Origin: Talinum fruticosum
Lineage: Eukaryota; Streptophyta; Magnoliopsida; Caryophyllales; Talinaceae
Assembly (NCBI GenBank): GCA_021018815.1
Contig: JAITYX010000126.1
Location: 379,501 to 443,500 of the forward strand
Direction: 5' to 3'
Length of the DNA: 64,000 nt
Positions 25,408 through 37,236 of this stretch are shown piece by piece. The first letter of the stretch is position 1, and every line of letters starts with the position of its first letter. A program made the translations under genes and the position numbers. The notes under the pieces are model-generated. The model was given only the letters and a program-made list of their open reading frames with translations. It was not told where the DNA came from and ran no database searches.

Positions 25408-26695
25408 CTAATTGGCTGATTGGCCTTTTCGCATCTTGGAACGGATGATTTGAACTTTGATGATTTCTTGAGTCCGTTTCTGGGTAGGTAAGAACTCACA
25501 GATAAGATTATCATCCATTGCCACCTTGTTCCACCTGCAGAGCTTCTTCCATCCACATCTGACCCAAACCCGCCCATCTTTCCATTTGATTACATTTCCT
25601 TGCCAGAATCTCCCTTCAGGATCTTGAAGCTGAATGCTATCACTAAATTTCAGTTTGAAGTCCTTCCTGATCTCATATGGTATGGCCTAATAGTAAGATA
25701 AGAGCATCACTAATTAGCATCAATTATATTACGATGCATGATAATTATCCAGGGGGAAAAATTCTACCAGTTCAGAAGCCCTGGTTTTCCGCAATCTAGT
25801 GATGAAATAAGGGTTGTTGGAAGGGAGAAACTCCTCAATGCCTTCTTCCAATTTCCCAGGCTTGTATCCAGTCACTGAGTCTGGATCATAATAAGGGACG
25901 ACATAATGGGAATTGATAATTTGGAAGGAAACTTAAAGAAAATAACTAAGCTTAAGGGATGGATAAAGTTTTTACAATTCTCTCCCCTGCCCTCAAGTAT
26001 CCTCCTCCTAGATGAGCTCCCAGCTTGGTCTCTGTCCCTCATTTCATATGCTTCTTCCTCCACCTCCTCTTCTTCTTGTTGTTGAGTTGGCAACTGATTG
26101 TCTTGTTGCATTGTGTGCCTATTGCTGGGAGAAGTTCCAACTTGTTCCTTCTCACATCCAGTGTTCCCAAGAATTAAGAGGTCAAACATTACATGCCCAT
26201 TGTATTTGAAAACTAAAATGTCTCCTACTTGCAGTGAATTGTTCGAAACAAGCTTCAGCCAGCCTTTTTGGAAAAAAGGCCATTGTCAGTTTCTAATGTT
26301 TCCACAGACCAGATGTTTTCATCATGAGTTCTCAAGACGATTTTCTTGGGTATTTTGTGACCTAGATATTCCAGAAAAGCATCTGGAATCCTCTGTGCAG
26401 ATTCAAACAAATGAAAAATGTAATACCCCAAAAATAATAAATTAAGCGGTAGAGGAAGAAAAATGACAGATTTTGAAAAAGCAATTCGATCAAAGAGCTA
26501 TTGTAAAGTAGAATGCACCTCAACAAATCAAAAAGAAAGAGAGCAAGGGATTAAACTTTGGAATATAACAGATTACAGAGACGTTTGATTTACATACAAG
26601 AACAGCAGGGATGTTTAATTTACCAGACTCTCTGAACTATGCTCTGGAAGATAGACTTGGAAGAACTCTGGATACTTGTCTGCCGATGAACTCAT
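25408..26695 (-). CDS. B3 domain protein (REM type) no. 1, two B3 domains, one-base frameshift in exon 2
   Basis: Minus-strand exons are 26624-26695, 25976-26392, 25768-25880 and 25408-25686. With one base restored in exon 2 they encode about 293 residues. B3 domain 1 (about 9-105) is MSSSADKYPEFFQVYLPEHS, then RIPDAFLEYLGHKIPKKIVL, KGWLKLVSNNSLQVGDILVF and FDLLILGNTGCEKEQ. A Gln/Glu-rich linker (QQQEEEEVEEEAYE) follows. B3 domain 2 (about 175-280) has FLPSNNPYFITRLRKTRASE, AIPYEIRKDFKLKF, GRFWQGNVIKW and GWKKLCRWNKVAMDDNLICE. REM proteins are nuclear DNA-binding factors often acting in reproductive meristems. On the printed strand the frame breaks in the A6 run at 26272-26277 (T6 in sense, expected T7), leaving a stop soon after. 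Confidence 0.85.
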
Positions 26696-28175
26696 TTCCA
26701 AGGTCCCAATGACCTTGAAATTTTCTGATATCTCCCCTTTCCTTTCTGAATCTGCTTCTCCCTCACTATCTCCAGGACAGGTTCACCTGATTAGAGCCAG
26801 AGACACATGGTGAGTAGTTTACATATTGCACTCATACCGGGGGTGCCTGTGGTGCATTATGAGTATTATGGTCCTAACAAGTTGCCAAATATCACATGCT
26901 TGTTGGTAATCAAGCTGTGCAAATACTCCATAGAACCTAATTTAGGAAACTGTGGCTCCTTGAGGGTCTTAGCTATGCCAATGGAGCCATATAATGTTCG
27001 AAATGTTGAGGCGATGTGATAGTCTTCAATTTGATATCACAAAGGCACTAAGAGACATCTCAGCTGTAACCAAAGACACAATAAGCAGTTGACATAGAGC
27101 CCCTGAAAATCGAGGCAGAAGGGGAGGAAGGAAAAGAAGAATAAGAACAAGGAAGAAGAAGAAGATGATAATGATGACTATGAAGGAGGAGGAGAGCTTG
27201 TGGAGTAATTTTTCTCAGCAATCAGGTTGTGCAAATAATTCATATAACCAAATTTAGGAAGCATGTAGGGAAGCCACTTGAGAAAAGGAATGCCTCTTTT
27301 GTAATCTTGAATATGACCCTAGTGGTGAGCAAAAAATGCATTAGGATGACCATCTTGATTAAAATTCCATTTGTGGAATTATTGCCCATGCACATCAATA
27401 CATCATGAGTAGTATGGTCCTCAAAAGCTGTCAAACATCACATGCTTCTGAGTCATAATCCTCAGTTTTTCTCTCCTCTCAACTTGCAAATGGTATACCC
27501 ATATCTCTTGAAATTTAAAATTTCTGACAAGTATAGGAACTAGGCAGATGATCTGAGGGCATCCAGTTCCAAAAAAGGGTAAAGAAAAGAGGGATCCAGG
27601 TAAGAGGAAGAAAAAGCTTGCTATATCTGATTTATTCTATGTGCTTTCTAATTAATATTGCCACTAATTTCTGATGAATGGAGGGCTGTACATTATACTG
27701 CTCAGTTATGAAGCCAAGCATCTGCTCTCCAGGTCCGAATTCTCAATGAAGTCAGAAACAGGCCTATTGCTGTGAGTATTTATGCAAATGAATAAGAAAA
27801 ACACACATCTTTATACCATCAGTGTGGAAAAACTTCCACGTCACCTAAATAGGTATCCCTTGCCAAGTTCCTGTTGCCAACAAATACTTCAACTTTTCCT
27901 CCCCCAATAAATTAAAGTCAGCCTGAGCACGAGACTTAATTGTACACCAGGAAGTGGTTGGTGTGGGGCAGGAATGCTAGAAATAGAAACTACGGTCATT
28001 GTCACAAGCTAGGGGTAAATTACCTTGTTGTGAAAAGCTTTAACATACGAGGACTGTTGTGTATAAGTGCCTAGAATGATGTGCCAAGAGATTTACGCAA
28101 AATAATAAAGAGGGAACAGCACAGAAGTTCTGAAGGAATCAAGAAAAAAGAGAACGGACTCAGAGCTTCAAGCCA
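26696..28175. other. Intergenic region between divergent B3 genes 1 and 2
   Basis: No gene is supported. It contains a purine-rich (GAA/GGA) tract at about 27110-27200 and two diverged copies of a short sequence block (see the repeat entry). It serves as the shared upstream region of the minus-strand B3-1 and plus-strand B3-2. Confidence 0.5.
26850..27470. repeat. Diverged duplicated block of unknown origin
   Basis: The segment at about 26857-26950 (ATGAGTATTATGGTCCT..., then CAAGCTGTGCAAATACTCCA) has recognisable copies at about 27405-27460 (ATGAGTAGTATGGTCCT) and 27220-27262 (CAGGTTGTGCAAATAATTCA). The order of the two sub-blocks is exchanged. A gene or transposon fragment duplicated and rearranged is likely. 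No family was recognised. Confidence 0.4.
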
Positions 28176-29711
28176 ATGGAGAAGAACAAGTCATATTTTT
28201 TCAAGATTGTCGCTGGAGATTATCTCAAAGAAAGAATGGTATTCTAAAACAACTTTGGTTAGTATTTATTTTGTTAAGGGATAAACAACTGTTCCTTGGC
28301 TCTGTGATGTGGTTGACACCCAGCATAGAATCTTGCCAAAGCTTATTGCATGGAATTTCCTCCTTTAATTTTCTGATGATACCATGTATCTGAATCCAGT
28401 AAGTGGGTAAAGGCTAGGCTTGGCTTTGTTTGATTCACTTTTATGAAAATTTATTTCGTTTTTCACTTTCTAATTTCCCCTATTCTGGCCTCTTCTTGAA
28501 ATTCCCTTGAGATGAACTGGCAACATAATTATGTTTCCCACTGATTTTCCGCCACTGTAAAGTTACAAAAAAAAAAAAAAAAAGGCAAGAATGCGGCCTA
28601 GTGAGAAAGGAGTTCCTTGAGGTCATGTAGATCTGAAGCTGAGGATTCCAGATATCAACACTTAGATATCCTTCTTATTGCGTCCAAGGCTTGTGTATCT
28701 TGTTCAAGTCTTTCTTACAGAATGTGATAGGAGAAATCTACCATAAAAATGAACAGAATGGCACAAGATGCTAACTTATTGTTTAATTGCTTCTATGCAA
28801 ATGATGACAGAAAGAAAGCAAGCTCTCTTGCTTGCATTAACATTATCGTGAAGGTCATTTTACCTTCTGAATGGTTGCCACTATCAATGTTCTTGATCTT
28901 GGTTATTTGTTTGCTCTGCACTGTTGTTTTGCATTCCAGAGGATTCCACCACGTTTTGTGAAGAAATTGCCTGCAGAACTGTCTGGTGAAGCAGCAATTA
29001 GGGCAACAATCAAGGGTATTGCCGGTCAATGGCCAATTACTCTAAGAAAAAGGAACAATGGCACATACCTGGAGGATGGCTGGGAAAGGGTCATGAAAGA
29101 CAATTTCTTGGAAGATCATGAGTTCTTACTCTTCAGATATGACGGAGATATGTGCTTCAATCTGCAGATTTTTGAGAAAAATGGGTGTGAGCGAATCAAA
29201 GTACCTGCTGCCTCTGAAGAAGAGGAGAACCAGAAAAAGCAAATCAAAGAATCAGAGGATTCACAGAGCAGAACCAAGGCAATTAATCATAGACAAAATT
29301 TTTCAGCCAGGGGGCAAGCACCTGTTCTCCCATCTCAAAATCCTTACTTCAGAGTCCATATGAAAGAATACCATGTGAAAAGAACTTACATAATGGTGAG
29401 TATCATCCAAATTCCATTGACCCAGCAAATTGACATAATATTTATTGACTGATTTCTTATCCATTGGGTCATTTATTCAGCGAATGCCTTCGGGATTTTG
29501 TAAGGAGCATTTTCCTTTAACTGGAAATAAGATGATCACTCTCCGAAATTCTAAAGGTGAAGGTTGGGAGGTAACTGCATCTGTGAATCAGGGGTCATAC
29601 TGCCTCTGTCAAGGATGGAGAAACTTTGCAGAAGCAAACAAGATAGAACTTGGAAATCAATGCATATTCGAACTCTTGAGTGCAAATGAACTGAGGGTGC
29701 AGAAAGCATGA
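28176..29711 (+). CDS. B3 domain protein (REM type) no. 2, two B3 domains
   Basis: Exons are 28176-28238, 28940-29395 and 29481-29711, all in phase, giving 249 residues. The small first exon encodes MEKNKSYFFKIVAGDYLKER, the conserved FFKV-like first strand of a REM B3 domain. It continues in exon 2 with RIPPRFVKKLPAELSG, GQWPITLRKRNN, GWERVMKDNFLEDHEFLLFR and FNLQIFEKNGCER. After a charged linker, the second B3 domain covers LPSQNPYFRVHMKEYHV, RMPSGFCKEHFPLTG, GEGWEVTASV, GWRNFAEANKIELGNQCIFE. The intact frame makes this a probably functional REM factor. The first intron (701 bases) starts right after the FFK segment, the same position as in the other B3 genes of the cluster, supporting common descent. 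Confidence 0.88.
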
Positions 29712-30563
29712 TACAAATCAAGGATGCTGCTCTCACTACTTATTCATTATCAAATAATATGTTGTCCATTAAACTTCTCTCTATGGAAACCTTCGAGATG
29801 GTTGACCATACTAGCTTACTTAGGAAACACTCTGAATCCCCCCTCTCTCTCTCTGTTTTCACCATGCCCTGGAACAAAACATTGTGCTTCCTTTATCAGT
29901 TTTTCTTCCTTTCTTGCGCAGTCATTGTAAAAATCAATCTAATAGACAAATTAAGACTGGCAACTATAAAATTCTCTTAAATGCTCTGCCTTAACTGAAT
30001 GATTCAAGAAGCGGTTGTAGATGTTCATTTCGTATTAAAAATTAAAATTGTCATCATTAAGTATCAAGCCATTTTTAATTTCAGGTGCCTAAAAGTGACA
30101 GCTTCCTGACATTGTAACAGGCTCTTAATCTCTCAGGACAGTTGTCCCACTGTTAAAATGAACTAAACTTCGAAGAAATTGATCAAGTATCACGTGACAA
30201 ATCCACTATAAGCACATGCAACTTGAAAATGTGGAATTTATGGGCATCCAAACAATTCAAGTTTAAAAACTGTCTCACATGAGGGAGTGAATATGATTGT
30301 CTTTTGATGTAGATTGGAAGTAGACACCTGGTCAATATGGGATCATCAGTCAAAATACTATAAAAGCTTAAAAGAAGGGGCACCTTTAATAAGTGCTCGT
30401 GAAACTCTGGATCTAGTCAACCTTCATCTCTTAAGGATCTTTGACTCTTTGTTATTGCCAATTGACCAAGGCAATTCTCTACAGGTCGCAGCCTCGTACT
30501 AGTCCTTTATTTGAGTCCTCGTACATCTATTTCCACGTTGCCTGATTCATCCTCATTCAGCAC
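29712..30563. other. Convergent spacer between B3-2 and the PPR gene
   Basis: It contains the 3' UTRs of both flanking genes. Nothing else is recognised; the small open frames are random in composition. Confidence 0.5.
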
Positions 30564-32455
30564 CTATCTGAGGTATATCTGCATCTTCACTACAAAAAGC
30601 AAGCCTTGCAACACCCTATCAAATTCATCATATTTGATATGATCTTTCTCTCCTGCCATGAAAGCACATACTTCCTGGTTTATCTCAATTAGACTGTAGC
30701 CAGGGTCTTTCTTCATTCCCTTAGATCTTAGTGCTATATGAGATATCTCTATACCATTCCAATTACCCAGAGAGGCATGCATGTTTGAGATAGAGCAGAA
30801 GTGCCCGACATCTAAGAAGTCTAATTCTATAAGTTTCTGGAACATCTCAGCTCCCATCCTGGTGTTGCCATAGACCCTACAGGCACTCAGTAAAGCACCA
30901 TAAACCCCAGAATGTGGCTGCAAGGGCATCTTAGATATGACTAAATTAGCATCATCTAATTGTCCCGAACGGCTAAGAAGGTCGACTACACAAGCATAAT
31001 GTTGCAAATTGGGAACTATGTTCCATCTATCCACCATATGACAGAAAATTTGAAGCCCTTCGTCAATCATGCCAGCATGACTGCATGCTGACAAGGCAGA
31101 AACAAGAGTAGATTCATTCGGATTAACTCCTAAATCTTCCATTCTAAATAGGAGATCAATTGCATCCTTACCATTTCCATTTGCCCCCATAGCTCTGATC
31201 ATGGCATTCCAGCATGCAACATCCTTTTTCTTCATTATGCCAAAATACTTTCTTGCATCAACTAAATCACCACAATTTGCATAAAAGTCTATAAGCGCAG
31301 ATCCTACAAAGACATCATCACTAAACCCCCATTTCTCTATCAATGCATGCACCCGTCTACCCTGCTGCAAAGCACCAGAACTGCTACAGTTTGAAAGAAT
31401 GCTGACAACGGCAGTGGAGTCAAGAGCCATATAAGTTAATCTCCTCATCTCATTAAAATGTTCAAAGGCCTTGCTCCAGTATTGACCAGATGTGAAGCCT
31501 TCTAACATCAGAGTCCAAGCAACCACGTCCCTGAAACACATTTCACCGAAAACACTATAAGCCTCACTGATCAAGTTTCCACTGGTATACATATTAATGA
31601 GAGCGGTTTGAATTTTTTCTCAGTATTATATCCTATTGTGATGATAAGACCATGAACTGCAGTGCTTGTTACTCCCCAATTATCACCAGAACAGGCTGAT
31701 ATAAGGTTCATGATGGTAAAATAATCCACAGGAACTCCATTTCTTCTCATCAAATTTAAAAGCTGCATGGCATCACCACCCATCCCATTGTTAGCATAAC
31801 CCGAAATCATGACATTCCAAGAAACAAGATTCCTGAGAGGCATTTTATCGAACAGATACTGAGCAATACTCATGCACCCAAAGCGTGAATACATATCAAC
31901 CAAAGAAGTCTCGACCACAATATTAGTCCCAAATTCTTGACGAACCCAGAAACAATGAACCGCTTTCCCCATCGTTCTCAAACCCTGAATTGCAAAAGCC
32001 GGTAAAATGCTCGAGATAGTAACCTCATTGGGTAATAAGCCACTCCCTACCATCTTGCCAAAAGAATCCACAGCTTCATCAAAGAGTTCATTTTTTGTTA
32101 ACCCGGAAATCAGAATTGTCCAAGAGAACAAGTTCTTCTCCAGGATTCCATTAAATATTTTTTGGGCATACGGAATTAGACCTAAGGAAGCGTAGGAGTT
32201 GATCAAATTGTTGGAGAGAGAAACATTGAGGGCAGCGGCGCCGGAAACGATAATGTGGGCATGCATTTGACGAAGAGTTGCAAGGTCGTTTACAGATTTG
32301 AGGATTGAAGAGTATGATGGGAGTTGATGATACCATTGCTGGGTGCATTTGAAGCACAAAAACGGCTCTATAATTTGGCGGGAAGCCCAACGGTTCATGA
32401 CGGTTAAGTGTTGGATTCGGCTCATGATTTTTCTCAGTGGTGGTGGAAATGCCAA
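30564..32455 (-). CDS. Pentatricopeptide repeat protein, PLS class with E domain, one-base frameshift
   Basis: A single intronless minus-strand gene read in two overlapping frames: 31571-32455 (first 290 or so residues) and 30564-31592. They join at the T6 run at 31613-31618, where one base is missing. One added base gives TEKK/N-IQTALINMYTSGNL, a normal PPR motif, and about 630 residues. The N-terminus is basic, consistent with organelle import. The body has typical PPR phrases: NNLINSYASLGLIPYAQKIF, NLFSWTILISGLTKNELFDE, NLVSWNVMISGYANNGMGGD, DVACWNAMIRAMGANGNGKD. The C-terminus carries an E-type domain (GMKKDPGYSLIEINQEVCAF) and no DYW deaminase. Proteins of this class select organellar RNA sites for C-to-U editing, using a DYW domain in trans. 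The target is unknown. Confidence 0.9.
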
Positions 32456-33067
32456 GACTTGGCTTCAGTGTTTGAATCCATTTTGTTTTGAGGTTTCTAT
32501 GTTTATGTATTTTTTTGAGTAATCGCACCAAACATGTAATCTTTCAAATAGTGTGTGGGTAACAATGGTGAAATTTTAAGTTTGGGTTAAACTTAAATTT
32601 GATAAATTAATTATCGAGATAAAATTTTTTATTTGATATTTAAATTTTTTATATTAGACAAGTATAAATTTAGATTAAAATCGAATTCGGATAATAAAAA
32701 TAAAAAAATTTTATGTGTAAATTTAAAATTTGGATAAAAAATTATGGTTAGACTGATTTTTTCGGTTAGGACAAATTCAAATAATCAAATCGACCCGAAT
32801 TTCGCTAGGGTTATGTGCGGGTTTTTGGTAGTTTAGTGTTTTTTTTTTTTTAAGTAAACACATCCTATTTAATAATTTTCAGAAAAAAAAGGAAAAGAAA
32901 AACGCGTCACTTACTGTCAAACAAAAAGCGCGTGCGTTGACTGTCGAACAAAAAGCGCGTGACGATAGCTGACGACAGCTGGCCCCACCGCGTACTACAG
33001 CTGTGGTCAGCTGGCCCCACCGCGTACGGTAGCTGACGATAGCTGTTCTCTTGTTTGCGTCAGCGCC
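32456..33067. promoter_or_regulatory. Divergent upstream region with GC-rich direct repeats
   Basis: The left 450 bases are AT-rich. The right part (32910-33060) changes sharply to GC-rich repeats. Two copies of AACAAAAAGCGCGTG lie at about 32920-32934 and 32947-32961. Two copies of CAGCTGGCCCCACCGCGTAC lie at 32976-32995 and 33008-33027. AGCTGACGATAGCTG and its relatives lie around them. These repeated CGCG-containing boxes just upstream of a TATA box look like tandem transcription-factor sites (CAMTA-type CGCG boxes are one possibility). Confidence 0.55.
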
Positions 33068-33075
33068 TATAAAAA
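33068..33075 (+). promoter_or_regulatory. TATA box of an unidentified plus-strand transcription unit
   Basis: TATAAAAA follows directly after the repeated GC-rich boxes and precedes a C/T-rich leader-like sequence, predicting transcription rightward from about 33100. Confidence 0.5.
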
Positions 33076-33099
33076 CTCTACCTTCTCTGGGTTTATTTG

Positions 33100-35335
33100 A
33101 TCATCCGCTTCTCCGAGCCTTTCTCCCGCGTCCAGGGATGCGATAGCCGATAGATAGATTTCATTTTGTCCCTCCTCCAGAGAGGGATTTTCTCTATCAT
33201 CCAGGGAGATGTTCGGCTTAGTTTCTGATTTCAGACGGGCGGCGAAGTAAAAGAAATACGATGCAGAAGAAGTATTGGTAGTTCTACTTTACTTTTCCCT
33301 AATTCTGATTTCGGAAGTTACAATTACGTTCCTAAACTGATAATTTATGGGTTCGTGTGGGATCGGAGTATAACAAGATTGGTTTCGGACAGTTAAATCT
33401 GGGATTTGGTAATTTCATTTCGTTCAATTCATGTGCTGTGAATGTGATGATCCAGCGTTGTTGGCTACTTTGGTGATTGAAATGTTTGTGCCAATTGATG
33501 ATGGGTTTCTTTCAGTTCCTGTTCCTGAGACTGTGATTAATGTTGACATAAGGGTTGTGAATACTTTTTTAAAAATCCACGTGAAAATAACAAATGGAAG
33601 CCCCTGGTAAGAGATGATTTACATGTATTTTCTACTGCATTAATTAAGCAACATTCTATGTGTAAGAGGGATCTGGACATCTACATTATGCTTTTAACAG
33701 TATTTAAATGAACTACATTGGGGCAGTGATGATAAATGTTAAATGCTGAATTCTGTATAGTATGTTCACTGTACACATGATGTTTTATTCTTGCCTAACT
33801 AAGCATTATATTGAATATGCAGGATGTTGTAGTATATAAAATAGATCATAAATATGGATAATATTATAGCTTTGGGTATATGTATCGTGGGATCAAACTC
33901 AATGGGTACTAATTGATGTAAACATAGTAAAAAATGGATTTGGCATAAATTTTTCTGTCTCTATTCACCCAACCCAAGATTAGTATAACGGCACTATGAG
34001 ATCAAAATATTATCCGTTTGTGCTAATATGCGGGTATAAATATAGATACATGTTTTCTCCTGCCTTGTAAAGTTCTTGTATGTCTTGTGTTTACTCAACC
34101 TTATTCCAGGTCATGCGATTTTTAAAGGGTCTGGCACATTGAACCAGGAGTACTCCAGAGTCCAGAGCATTGTGTAGTTTGAGTCCTGTGAATAGGATTG
34201 ATTTTTAACGGTAAAGCCCCTCCAATGGTGTTTTATAAAATATTTGTGGATTGTGTCAGCGCACCATATTAATTTGTCTTTCCAAATTATTTGCAGATGT
34301 TATGTACCCTTTTGAGGAGATGACTATGGCAAAGTACAATGCAGAAAAGCACAGGAAAATTGCAAATGAAACTGATGTATGAATACTTGAACAGCTTAAG
34401 CATACTGAATAACCTCAGGCTTTCTTCCTTCCTTTCAATGGTCATGTTTGAGTTCCTGGATGACAAAGGCTGGAGGTGTTAGCACCAGGGCTTCAATCTA
34501 TGGAGCTGACAAGGCTGCAGATAAGATGATGGCCTTCATACTCGTGCGAACGAAATTCCTTTTTGTTACTGAATTTGTTGCAATTTTGAAGCCATTCATC
34601 TCCTTTTTCTTCCCTTTTTGGCTCAGCTAAGTAAGATTTTATGACTGAACCATTTTTTTCGTCTCTTCCTCTCAGTTGGTGTCAGTAGCTGCTGCTGGAT
34701 TTTGACCGTATGAGGGCATATTGAGAGTAGGCCATGAGGACAGTAAGGATAATGACACATTAAGGTCCAATTTCAGTTCTCTTTCATATTTTCCAGTTTT
34801 ATGTTTGCCTTATTTTCCTGCACTTTGTGTGTTTATGCAGTCTGGGACTATCTTGATATGCAGGACTTTCTCAAAAGTTGAGGGCTTTCTCTTTTAATGT
34901 TTCAATAATTATGAGAGTAAGATCTACTTACCTTTCTTCTGATTTGGTAATTTGGTATGTTGTTCAAAAAATAGTGTGCATTATAACCCTATACAGATCA
35001 CTTATCCTGTATTTTCTCCCTTTTGCCATCTTCAGGTGGTTTGTTCTTGTAATTTATGCTGAGGAAGAAAAAGGAAGTCCACTCAATGACCAACATCAGC
35101 AGAATAGAGAAAGAAGAGAGATGATGGTTGACATTCAGAAATTTCATCAAATAAGATTTCAATTGTCTTTTCCTTTTCCTTGGTCATTGAACAGGAACTA
35201 ATATCTATTGTTCTTTACATCAGGCACCTTATGATCAAGTGAAGCAGGTTTCCAATGTTTTGATCAAAGATGCAGATGCTAGATTGGCTAAGAAGTATAG
35301 GAGGATGTTGGTGCTATTAGGACACTGAAGGTATG
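33100..35335 (+). other. Unidentified, possibly transcribed locus (coding status unclear)
   Basis: Downstream of a good promoter there is a leader with short upstream ORFs (e.g. ATG at 33209, 14 codons). Exon-like pieces follow bordered by plausible splice sites. After TTTGCAG at about 34296 comes MYPFEEMTMAKYNAEKHRKI, ending at a GTATGA donor. About 34468-34545 reads TKAGGVSTRASIYGADKAAD. About 35224-35328 reads APYDQVKQVSNVLIKDADAR, ending RMLVLLGH-stop. I do not recognise a family, and connecting frames are uncertain. It may be a real gene with frameshifts like its neighbours, a decaying gene or a noncoding transcript. Confidence 0.3.
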
Positions 35336-36239
35336 GATCTATTGGTAAACACCTAAGCCCTGTTTGCTCCCTGATTATCTTCATTTCTACATTGAAATCA
35401 ACCCTCTCTCTCTCCTTCTAGGGTAGGAATTCTTGCCTCTTAGACCTAAATCTGGAAATTTCTACAAAATTTTACATACTTCTGCTAAGGCTTATGATTT
35501 CGTTTAGCCATTGTGATGATGGCCAAGAATGGTCAATACTAGAATTCTCCTTTCTATTGCAAAATCGTACTGAAGGAATGTTTTGATCTACACCAGATGT
35601 TGTTGGCACTAGAGCTTTTTGGGAGTCTCCACTACTGTTTGTGTAAGAGACATCTGCCCTGCAGACAGATGTAAGAAGCTATTATATTCCAGAACTTCTT
35701 TCTTAGCTTAAGCATATTTTATCCAATACCATGAGTCCTGCCTTCCAGAAACTTTTGCCTTCAAATAAATCTTAATGATCCATTTGACCCATGTAACACT
35801 TCTAATCATCAGAGGAGTTATATTCCAGAGTTTACTATTCTTAAACCCTAAGCCAGCTGCGCCCTGGTTCTACAAATCAAATCCCAGGCAATGGTAGGTC
35901 CTCTTGTGTTGGCTGATTTGATTCCGCTAATCGTTTTCCATGTTGCTTAATCACACACATGAGGAGCAATGGTCTGAAGGATTGTATTTGGTGGTTTTAG
36001 GTGCTGCCTAGATTCCACTTGCAGCCTGCTGACACTTACACTATGTCACCAATTACAACAGCTGAATCCATCTCGGAATTTGCTCTTATTTAAGCTTCCT
36101 TAAACAGAACAAACTCGATCTGCTTTTTCCCTTTCCTTTTGCTTCTTGTTCTTGGCATTCTCAAGGCTTATTGGGGTTCAATTTGGTATGACTTTCAATA
36201 AGCTAATACTGGGGCATTGCAACTTATTTGCTAATTCTG

Positions 36240-36660
36240 ACAATTGAGCACTTATTTTGCTGTTCTGATTAGTGAAGTATGGTCCAGTTCACTTTAAGCA
36301 AGCGTACCTCTGGTGTTAGCCGGGAAATTAGTTAAACTTGAGGCATCTGATGGAAGACGACAATGGCCAGTCCGATTTATTAGACGGGGACATTGCAACT
36401 TAGGCCGTAGATTGATCTTGTTTGCAAGGGATAACCACTAGAAGCCCCAGGGATATTTGTGTTTTCAAGAAACCACGGATCCGGCCAGGCCAGCACCGCA
36501 TTGCTAATCTTTTGAAGGTTATGCAAAGTCATTCTCCTGCTGTTGGGCAGTACTAACATCTGTAGAAGTAGTACATCAGAGGTTTAGAACTTATATGCCT
36601 GTACTGGCGCTAAGTTTTTGCCTTCGATGTATTTTGTGATAAGCATGACATTGCTAATAT
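36240..36660 (+). pseudogene. Decayed terminal B3 exon (copy of the last exon of B3-4)
   Basis: The stretch aligns by eye with 42310-42800, covering the end of the preceding intron, the last B3 exon and the 3' UTR. Traces include AGKLVKLEASDGRRQWPVRF against the B3-4 phrase DGVKLEGPDGRKWPARC, and LFARDNH against FFARDYK. In-frame stops and frameshifts interrupt it, and no upstream B3 exons are evident nearby. It is a relic of tandem duplication in the cluster. Confidence 0.75.
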
Positions 36661-37183
36661 GGTAAGACTTCTGACGAAATTCCATTTTCATGGTTGTGTG
36701 AAATGGCCTTATTTAAGATATTTGTGAGACTAGTTGTGCATGTTACTTATGGACCATTGTCTAATGTCCAACAAATGACGAGAGTAGTCTGGCAAAAATT
36801 ACAATAGTGCTCTAAACTCTTGATTATATTAATTGGTAAATTTTTTTGACAATGAGCTTCTATTATATATTTTTGTAAAAAAAGAGAAAAAGAAAAAGAA
36901 AACACTCCAGATTTTCAGAAAATTTAAACATTTATTTTCTTAAAGAACACACTGTACCAAAAAGAAATTAAAAATGTTAAATCATTAATAATTTTTCTAT
37001 CCCGAAAAAGTTTGAAATGAGAAAAGCTACTTTCTGAAAAGAACCTATCAAATGTGACCATTTTCACTCATTACTCTGCCACGTATGGGCTCAATTGTTT
37101 ACCCACACAATACACAATAATTCATATATATTTCATCGGTAAATGGTAAACTATTTCCACTGAAATTCAGCGGTTTCTCTCTT
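36661..37183. other. AT-rich spacer and B3-3 promoter
   Basis: No coding signal. The right end carries the TATA box of the next B3 gene. Confidence 0.5.
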
Positions 37184-37191
37184 TTATAAAT
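37184..37191 (+). promoter_or_regulatory. TATA box of B3-3
   Basis: TTATAAAT lies about 50 bases upstream of the first start codon and is followed by a CT-rich start region, implying a short leader of some 20-25 bases. Confidence 0.5.
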
Positions 37192-37236
37192 TGTATTCTT
37201 TACTCTCTCTGAGAATTGAGAGAAGAATCTCTTCTT

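Noticed and set aside
34448..34630. 60-codon frame as a stand-alone small gene
   Set aside because: Only its first part has natural composition; the end is Phe-rich translated T-runs. Kept as part of the unidentified locus.
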